DNA of 37,921 nt from Planctomycetota bacterium (lineage in GTDB: Bacteria > Planctomycetota > UBA11346), in assembly GCA_022841245.1 (NCBI GenBank), contig JALHRW010000027.1:1-37921 (forward strand). Reading direction: 5' to 3'. The stretch's first letter is position 1. Each line of letters opens with the position of its first letter. The position numbers and the translations under genes are program-made. Under the pieces are notes generated by a model. It saw only the letters and a program-made list of their open reading frames with translations. It made no database searches and was not told the DNA's origin. Of this stretch, positions 32,998-37,921 are shown piece after piece.

Positions 32998-33740
32998 AGG
33001 CCTACCTTGTCCGCGTCGGTATTGATCAAGCCTTCGGCGGCTGGAATGCGCCCATTGATCCCACTACCGGTGAGTTCGTCTACGTCCCTATTCCAGAGGA
33101 CGCTAATGCCTCGTTTCAGCCAGGATTGGCCATGTCCTATGAGCCGTTCAGGCGGGCGTTGGCTCGATTCCACGGTGTTCCAGCAACAACCAGCACGCTT
33201 CCGGTCAGCCTGGCGGGGTTGGCGCCCCATCTGGATCCGGACTTCGACCAGCTGACGTATGGGGATAACGGGCTGCGGCGCGGCAAGGGCCTCTGCGATC
33301 TTGTCGCTGGCGATCTCGTCGTGTTCTATGCTGGGATGCAACCGACGAAGCCCTGCGATCACCGCCTGATCTACGCCCTGATCGGACTGTATCGGGTCGC
33401 CGAAGCCGTTCGTCTCCGCGACATCCCTGCTGAACATTGGGCCGAGAATGCCCATACCCGAAAGCTGAGGCAAGGTCCGGACGACGTTATCATCCGTGCC
33501 CAACCCGGAGTCAGCGGTCGACTGGAACGGGCCATCACCATCGGCGAGTTCCGAGACAAGGCATACCGCGTCAGGCGCGACCTGCTCGCCATCTGGGGCG
33601 ACCTCTCCTGCAAGGATGGCTTCATCCAGCGGAGCGCTGTCCCGCCTTCGTTCCTCGATCCAGTTCGCTTCCTGGCATGGTTTGAGTCGCAAGGACCACG
33701 CATCATAGCGGCCAACAACCCCCACGGTACACCACCGTGA
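32994..33740 (+). CDS. Nmad3-like nucleotide-modification-associated protein
   Basis: 248 residues; ATG overlaps the regulator stop (ATGA). The N-terminus MKAYLVRVGIDQAFGGWNAP followed by GEFVYVPIPE, the later HLDPDFDQLTYGD, LVAGDLVVFYAGM, LIYALIGLYRV and NAHTRKL segments resemble the Nmad3 group, a domain family described by comparative genomics as associated with DNA-base modification. No catalytic residue set is established to my knowledge. Coupled to an uncharacterised partner (GTGA overlap) and a NERD protein, it may recognise or process modified nucleotides. Family assignment is by pattern only. Confidence 0.55.
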   Translation: MKAYLVRVGIDQAFGGWNAPIDPTTGEFVYVPIPEDANASFQPGLAMSYEPFRRALARFHGVPATTSTLPVSLAGLAPHLDPDFDQLTYGDNGLRRGKGLCDLVAGDLVVFYAGMQPTKPCDHRLIYALIGLYRVAEAVRLRDIPAEHWAENAHTRKLRQGPDDVIIRAQPGVSGRLERAITIGEFRDKAYRVRRDLLAIWGDLSCKDGFIQRSAVPPSFLDPVRFLAWFESQGPRIIAANNPHGTPP

Positions 33741-34387
33741 CCAGCACGCCGGCGCCTGTCATCCTAGTTCACCTCCGGCGCCCCGACCGTTCGAAACCGA
33801 ACGAATCTCGGACTGACCCCATGTACGAGTTCGGGTGCTTTGGTCTGACTGGCTGCCATAATGACAATCTGCTCAATGGCATGGCGGCCAAGGGAGCGCG
33901 GCTTGGATTCATCCAGCCAGGCCCCAAGGCTATGCGCCTAGCTTTCCTGACCCCTCCGATTGACGTCGTCAATCATGGCAAGCGAACCGCGGCTCATTGG
34001 TCACCGCCAGAGATGCCGTTGAGATACAAGGACGGGGTGATGCTGATCGATAATGACGGGAACACAGATGTTCCCAGTCTCAAGGCATTCCTCGATGGGG
34101 TTCAGCGACCGACCTGGATCTCTCGTCTATCTAGCAATTTTCGGTCCCGTACCGAACCCTTGCCACAGCAGATGGCAGACGAAGTTGTCTCTGCATGGGA
34201 GACGAAGATCGCCGGCGTAGAACGAGCAACCAAGTACTGGGAGGCGCTACCCTACATGCCGCCAAAGCCGGACACGGATCGAAAAGCGACCTACGAGCGA
34301 AACTTAGCCATAGCCCGTGGCGACACACCTGCCCCTGATCAAACCCCTAGCGATCCCCAGCCAGCACCTCGCGGGCGGTGCTCATGA
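33737..34387 (+). CDS. Uncharacterised partner of the Nmad3-like protein
   Basis: 216 residues. GTG 33737 overlaps the preceding stop (GTGA). I prefer it to ATG 33821 because the first segment (VILVHLRRPDRSKPNESRTD) reads as part of one domain with EFGCFGLTGCHNDNLL. Other visible segments are LGFIQPGPKAMRLAFLTPPI, RPTWISRLSSNFRSRTEPLP and YWEALPYMPP. The Cys-His loop (CFGLTGCH) could bind a metal. No named family is recognised. Four-base overlaps on both sides tie it to the Nmad3-like and NERD genes, suggesting a three-protein unit. Confidence 0.6.
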   Translation: MTSTPAPVILVHLRRPDRSKPNESRTDPMYEFGCFGLTGCHNDNLLNGMAAKGARLGFIQPGPKAMRLAFLTPPIDVVNHGKRTAAHWSPPEMPLRYKDGVMLIDNDGNTDVPSLKAFLDGVQRPTWISRLSSNFRSRTEPLPQQMADEVVSAWETKIAGVERATKYWEALPYMPPKPDTDRKATYERNLAIARGDTPAPDQTPSDPQPAPRGRCS

Positions 34388-35181
34388 TAAAGGACGCTGA
34401 AAGGACCGAGAAGCGCTCGCCACTCAAGGATCCGCCACCGCGAGTCGCTGGCCAGTCCGTTGACGAGGAACTGAATCGCTTTCTGGATGAGGAGATCATG
34501 CCATGGATTGTCATGGCCATATTCGCTTTGATCTTCGCTGTCCTGGAATGGGTGCGCTGGTTCAGTGACGCCCATCCACATCCGGCACTGGTCACAGCTA
34601 TCGCCGGACTTGTCGCTGCCTTCTGTATCGCCAGAGCCTTTTCGCACCGAAAACGCATCCGCGCAATCAAGCAGGGCCGCGATGGCGAACGCCAGGTCGG
34701 GGCCATGCTGGAAGACCTGCGAAGGATCGGATGCATCGTCATCCATGACCTCATTGGCGACGGATTTAACATTGACCACATCGTTCTGTCCACGCGCGGT
34801 ATCTTCTGCATCGAGACCAAGACCATCAGCAAACCGCCTGGTGATGCCAAGGCGACCTACGACGGCGAGCGATTGATCGTGCCTGGCCTCGGAGATTACT
34901 CCCAGGCCATTCAACAGGTCCGTGCGTCCTCATCATCCCTCCAGAAGCTCTGCCAGAGTTTAACCGGGAAGACCTACCCCGTCCGTCCCGTCGTCTGCAT
35001 GCCGGGTTGGTATATTAGCAGTGACATCCCAGGATGGAGGCACGCCACCTGGGTCCTGAACCCTGCTGCAGTCATCCAGTTTATCAGCGGCGCCCCTGAA
35101 TCCATAAGTCAGGCCGACGTTCAGGCTCTGGTTCACCATTTGAGGCAGCACATCGCCAATCAGGCAGGTCATGCCAAATAG
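34384..35181 (+). CDS. Membrane-anchored NERD-domain nuclease-like protein
   Basis: 265 residues from ATG 34384 (ATGA overlap). Two membrane helices lie at about 40-60 (PWIVMAIFALIFAVLEWVRW) and 67-86. A NERD domain follows: GRDGERQVG (98-106), FNIDHIVLSTRGIFCIETKT with Asp131, Glu144 and Lys146 as the PD-(D/E)xK-like triad, and a C-terminal VVCMPGW. NERD (nuclease-related) domains are predicted DNA nucleases. Anchoring at the inner membrane would place it to meet incoming phage DNA. It ends the chain of 4-base overlaps that begins at the kinase gene. Confidence 0.8.
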   Translation: MIKDAERTEKRSPLKDPPPRVAGQSVDEELNRFLDEEIMPWIVMAIFALIFAVLEWVRWFSDAHPHPALVTAIAGLVAAFCIARAFSHRKRIRAIKQGRDGERQVGAMLEDLRRIGCIVIHDLIGDGFNIDHIVLSTRGIFCIETKTISKPPGDAKATYDGERLIVPGLGDYSQAIQQVRASSSSLQKLCQSLTGKTYPVRPVVCMPGWYISSDIPGWRHATWVLNPAAVIQFISGAPESISQADVQALVHHLRQHIANQAGHAK

Positions 35182-35266
35182 CAATCAGACGGAACCAATT
35201 ATCACCTGGTTGTTTGACTCATTCCATCGGTTCACCAACATCTCGAAAGAAGATCGCTATGCTTGA
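35171..35266 (+). CDS. Possible micro-ORF (31 codons) bridging the NERD gene and the next gene
   Basis: ATG 35171 lies within the last codons of the NERD gene, with GGCAGG just upstream. The 31-residue frame (MPNSNQTEPIITWLFDSFHR, then FTNISKEDRYA) runs across the 77-base gap and stops 8 bases inside the following gene. It could couple translation of the two genes. A frame of this length may be chance; no homologue is known to me. Confidence 0.25.
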   Translation: MPNSNQTEPIITWLFDSFHRFTNISKEDRYA

Positions 35267-35525
35267 GTACACCCAGCGAGCGCTACTGGCCAAGGAATCG
35301 TTGCCTGGACCTGTGATTGCAGCAACCGATCAACTGATCGCCGGGATCGAGAGGGGCGAATTCGACGCCAACCCGCAGGTTCTTGCGCAAACAGGCACTG
35401 GACCAATATATTACACCAGCAAACTGGTCCTAGGCCAAATTCTCACGGTGTTTTATCGCAAGAAATCCGCCATCTCACAGGCCGGCATCATCATCGTCGA
35501 TCTTCTCTATGGGAAGAAAAAATGA
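35259..35525 (+). CDS. Small protein of unknown function
   Basis: 88 residues from ATG 35259 (GAAAGAAGA ribosome site); codons upstream in frame to 35214 have no good start. The sequence (MLEYTQRALLAKESLPGPVI, then QLIAGIERGEFDANPQVLAQ) is mixed alpha/beta with a basic C-terminus (LLYGKKK). No family is recognised. Its stop overlaps the nuclease-like gene start (ATGA), so the two are probably partners. Codon composition is more AT-rich than upstream, as for the next gene. Confidence 0.55.
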   Translation: MLEYTQRALLAKESLPGPVIAATDQLIAGIERGEFDANPQVLAQTGTGPIYYTSKLVLGQILTVFYRKKSAISQAGIIIVDLLYGKKK

Positions 35526-36172
35526 GTCTTGTCAAGATGAAGCCGATCAAACTGTCCGCTGTAAATCGCAGCGTCAATCAACTGCGGGACTTGCTTTCCT
35601 CCCGCGATGAATTGGCGGAAAGGGCCCACCTCGACGGCTTCTTCAGGAAACGACCGTGGCTTCTTGGATTTTACGTGGCATCCGCCGACAAGACTCGCGG
35701 TTTCCCTCAGTACTTCTCTAAGAAGGAGTTTAGAATCGCCGGCGTTTTTCGGACCGACTTTCTATACACTTGGCCAACCAAGAAGAATGTCGTCGCCGTT
35801 GAGATCGAAGGCGCAAAGAAGGGGTCGATATTCGAAGTTAGATCGGGAAAGTGGTCAAAGGATTTCAACTGCGGCTTTAATCAAGTCATTGATTGGATGC
35901 ATTGGTTCGATTCAACAAGCGACGTCGAGTTGAAAAGGCACTTTGATTTCGCCCCGAAGCATTTTGATGGTCTATTGATTATTGGCCGCCGAAAGTTCGT
36001 CGAGTCCAAATCAATCTTAAAGGAACGGTACGACTGGCGAAAAAACGCCATGCGGGTTCACATCAAGGACACCGTTCGCACCATCAAAATACTGACATAC
36101 GACGACCTTCTGGACGAGATCACAGAGGCATTATCGATTTGTCAAGAACAGCGGAAATTCTTGGATTCCTAG
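35522..36172 (+). CDS. DUF4263/Shedu-like nuclease-fold protein
   Basis: 216 residues; ATG overlaps the previous stop. The pattern matches DUF4263 proteins such as the Shedu defence protein. It has an N-terminal helix DELAERAHLDGFFRKRPWLL and FRTDFLYTWP (Asp79), then VVAVEIEGAKK with Glu94/Glu96 and Lys99-Lys100 as a PD-(D/E)xK-type site, and NQVIDWMHWF (about 120-129). It lacks a large N-terminal sensor, so it may work with the small protein encoded upstream. The gene is visibly AT-richer than the restriction genes, consistent with a later acquisition at the end of the operon. Confidence 0.6.
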   Translation: MSLVKMKPIKLSAVNRSVNQLRDLLSSRDELAERAHLDGFFRKRPWLLGFYVASADKTRGFPQYFSKKEFRIAGVFRTDFLYTWPTKKNVVAVEIEGAKKGSIFEVRSGKWSKDFNCGFNQVIDWMHWFDSTSDVELKRHFDFAPKHFDGLLIIGRRKFVESKSILKERYDWRKNAMRVHIKDTVRTIKILTYDDLLDEITEALSICQEQRKFLDS

Positions 36173-36177
36173 AATGC

Positions 36178-36570
36178 CTATGATTTGGACATCTGCCACA
36201 AAACATATTTGCCTGTTGATATTTTAATAATCAATGAATCACCATATCTCCTTATCGAATCCGACTCATTTTCCTTGATTGCCGGGATGGCGAATGCGTA
36301 GTCGCCAAAGCTAAAAACAGCAAACTTCTCAATATAATTGAGTTTTTCTTTTGCTAGTGTCATTACATGCGCTTTATCCGCATCCGTCCATTTAGATAAG
36401 TCGCGGCTAATGTCTGCCGAAGCAGGCCGTTCGTGTTCATAGTACTCGATCATAGCCACTATCCCTAGCGCCTTAATTGATCGGTCGTCCTTTTCGAGGA
36501 CAAAACCATCTTGGCCATATAAAAGCACAGAAAGAAGACAGAGCGCCATTGATTTATAATACATGGTCAT
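36178..36570 (-). CDS. Candidate immunity protein for the Rhs toxin
   Basis: 130 residues. ATG at 36568-36570 overlaps the rhs stop (ATGA on the minus strand), so it is translationally coupled. An N-terminal hydrophobic stretch (MALCLLSVLLYG, about 8-19) may be a signal or membrane anchor without a lipobox; the rest is acidic and Tyr-rich (DRSIKALGIVAMIEYYEHER, then FSFGDYAFAIPAIKENESD). Placement directly after an Rhs C-terminal domain is the usual location of the cognate immunity gene. No family is recognised. AT-rich composition matches the adjacent rhs tip. Confidence 0.6.
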   Translation of the reverse strand: MTMYYKSMALCLLSVLLYGQDGFVLEKDDRSIKALGIVAMIEYYEHERPASADISRDLSKWTDADKAHVMTLAKEKLNYIEKFAVFSFGDYAFAIPAIKENESDSIRRYGDSLIIKISTGKYVLWQMSKS

Positions 36571-37921
36571 GGCCTTGGTAGACCCGGATTAATCCCGCCC
36601 AGAGCGGGATGAGTCGGGTCGTATTGGTTTGGGTTCTTTTCTTCGTCCATCTTCCCGTTCACATAATCGCATATTGTTTTGAATTTACCCGCCTCGATGT
36701 CTTTGTACATTTGCATTCCGGCATCATTGGCCGCTAGATCGCCGAACGAAATAACTCCACTGGCGTTTCTTCCATATCCACCGAATCGCGGCGCATGACT
36801 CCCTGGTGGCGGATAGTCAGCGGGGGACCCAACTCCCTCTGTCCACTCCCCATACCTACGGGCAACATCTTCATTCCAGCGCTTTGCGATCTGGCGATAT
36901 TCATACCCCTGCTGAAACATGTGTCCAAGTTTGTCGCTGCCAATGCACTCCCCACACACAAGGACGCAATTATTTAGGAAATTCATAAGCATGGTTCCGC
37001 GGTATTTGCTCTTGGCTGGATCGGGACGAGTCGCCTCGTTATGCCGATCTGCCCACTGCTCAATAGCAGCCATTGGAATTACGCCGATTCGGGGTGCATT
37101 CCTTCCCTCGGCCTGATAAACACCGTCAGCACCACCGCCCGCAGCTAAATCGGCCTTGATTCGGGCGTCTATTTCTGGCGCAATATCCTTCTTTCCCTTG
37201 CAGCTATCACACGCCTTGCAGTCAGCCTCAGCTAGACCTGTTGGATCTACCATATTGGGAATCATGTAGGCTCGATACAGAGACAAGCCATCTATATACA
37301 TCATGGGATCCCTAGAAATAAACCGACCAAGGGTTGGTGAATACATGCGCCAACGCGCATAGTAATTCCCCGTTTCCATGTCTTGGACGAACCCAGTGAC
37401 CCCTCTATCCCAACCTACTGCTGACTTATTACGTACGACACCCCCCGGCCCGGTAATGGTCATGCGGCCGTAGGCATCGTAGGTAAAGCGTTCCACAACC
37501 GCGCCCGACGAATCGGTAAGTGCAGCTACCGAATACAAGCTGTTGGCATGTGGATAGTAACGCTGCGCCTGTGCGCCCTGACCAACTACATAGCACACCA
37601 CTTCGTCAACATAGGAGCCATACACAAACGTCCGCACCACATCGCTGCTCACCCCCGGCGTCATGGTCGCGGTATTCATCGCGTCCACCGCCGCCGTCAG
37701 GCTCGCCTGCTGCGCCGCCAACCACGCCGCCTCGTCGGCCATGCCGGCGGGAATGGCGACGATCTCAGCGAGGCACAGGGTCGGGTTCAGCGCACCGGTG
37801 CCTGGCGCGACGGTCACCGCGCCGCCGGCGCCGACCACGACCACCTGCAGATAGCCGTCGAAGTTGCCCGCCTCGTAGGCCGGTTCGGTCGCTGGGCTGC
37901 CGTCCGTCACCGCCACCGTGC
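36567..37921 (-). CDS. Rhs-repeat protein, C-terminal part with variable toxin-like tip (5' partial)
   Basis: Open from the right edge to the stop at 36567-36569; the GTG at 37914-37916 is internal, since the frame continues out of the window. The Rhs core has YYPHANSLYSVAALTDSSGA, ERFTYDAYGRMT, then TGNYYARWRMYSPTLGRFIS, RDPMMYIDGLSLYRAY and the boundary motif DPTGL. The ~220-residue C-terminal tip follows. It has a CKACDSCKGKK cysteine cluster, CVLVCGECIGSDKLGHMFQQ and TICDYVNGKMDEEKN. Such tips are usually toxins released from the Rhs cage and used in contact-dependent competition. The activity of this tip is not recognised. A candidate immunity gene follows by 4-base overlap. Confidence 0.8.
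   Translation of the reverse strand, partial: TVAVTDGSPATEPAYEAGNFDGYLQVVVVGAGGAVTVAPGTGALNPTLCLAEIVAIPAGMADEAAWLAAQQASLTAAVDAMNTATMTPGVSSDVVRTFVYGSYVDEVVCYVVGQGAQAQRYYPHANSLYSVAALTDSSGAVVERFTYDAYGRMTITGPGGVVRNKSAVGWDRGVTGFVQDMETGNYYARWRMYSPTLGRFISRDPMMYIDGLSLYRAYMIPNMVDPTGLAEADCKACDSCKGKKDIAPEIDARIKADLAAGGGADGVYQAEGRNAPRIGVIPMAAIEQWADRHNEATRPDPAKSKYRGTMLMNFLNNCVLVCGECIGSDKLGHMFQQGYEYRQIAKRWNEDVARRYGEWTEGVGSPADYPPPGSHAPRFGGYGRNASGVISFGDLAANDAGMQMYKDIEAGKFKTICDYVNGKMDEEKNPNQYDPTHPALGGINPGLPRP

Noticed and set aside
22431-36172. BREX or DISARM
   Set aside because: No PglZ-type phosphatase, BrxC/BrxL-like or DrmA/DrmB-like protein is visible.
36592-36610. Hairpin ATCCCGC-N5-GCGGGAT near the rhs 3' end
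   Set aside because: It lies inside the coding sequence and may simply reflect codons; no T-run follows on the minus strand, so I do not call a terminator.
1-37921. CRISPR arrays, tRNA and rRNA genes
   Set aside because: I saw no regularly spaced direct repeats, cloverleaf-like segments or rRNA-like stretches on either strand; a dedicated search could still find a divergent tRNA.

Overview
This is a GC-rich bacterial window that reads in three blocks. Several phage structural families, and the Rhs core with its DPTGL boundary, look to me like those of Planctomycetota, but that assignment is from memory of family resemblance. No rRNA or tRNA is present to test it.

Block 1 (about 1-16.5 kb, + strand) is the structural half of a tailed prophage with a long non-contractile-type tail. 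It runs from the C-terminal part of a protease/major-capsid fusion, cut by the window edge, through a DUF2190 capsid-cement protein, head/neck completion proteins, several small collagen-like or glycine-rich appendage proteins, a tail-completion protein, the tail tube, a two-frame tail assembly chaperone, a lipoprotein and the tape measure, to distal-tail and fibre proteins. It ends with a GT9-like glycosyltransferase fused to a cysteine ribbon and a small secreted-type domain. Genes mostly abut or overlap by 1-4 bases. Packaging, replication and lysis modules lie outside the window or are not recognisable.

Block 2 (about 16.6-20.0 kb, - strand) is a compact mobile cassette: a large serine recombinase followed by two different ParB/RepB-like proteins, translationally coupled by short overlaps. 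A divergent LysR regulator lies next to it. The 157-bp gap between them holds a 44-bp near-perfect palindrome containing two TTCA-N7-TGAA boxes 21 bp apart, the arrangement expected of a LysR-type operator.

Block 3 (about 21.2-36.2 kb, + strand) is the most interesting part: a long, densely coupled defence-type operon. Its order is GGDEF-like protein with an altered signature, excisionase-type HTH, beta-class DNA adenine methyltransferase (Mod), Res-type helicase-nuclease, a 35-codon micro-ORF, OLD-family ATPase with TOPRIM, SMC-like AAA ATPase, HEAT-repeat histidine kinase, receiver-HTH response regulator, an Nmad3-like protein, an uncharacterised partner, a membrane-anchored NERD-domain protein, a small unknown protein and a DUF4263/Shedu-like nuclease. 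Many junctions are ATGA or GTGA overlaps. I read it as a Type III-like restriction-modification core fused to two ATPase modules, a complete two-component system and three further candidate nucleic-acid effectors. I cannot match the whole set to a named system.

Block 4 (about 36.2-37.9 kb, - strand) is the 3' end of an rhs gene with a variable C-terminal toxin-like domain. It is followed by a coupled small gene that is the candidate immunity protein. Base composition drops visibly from about 35.2 to 37.6 kb, consistent with module exchange.
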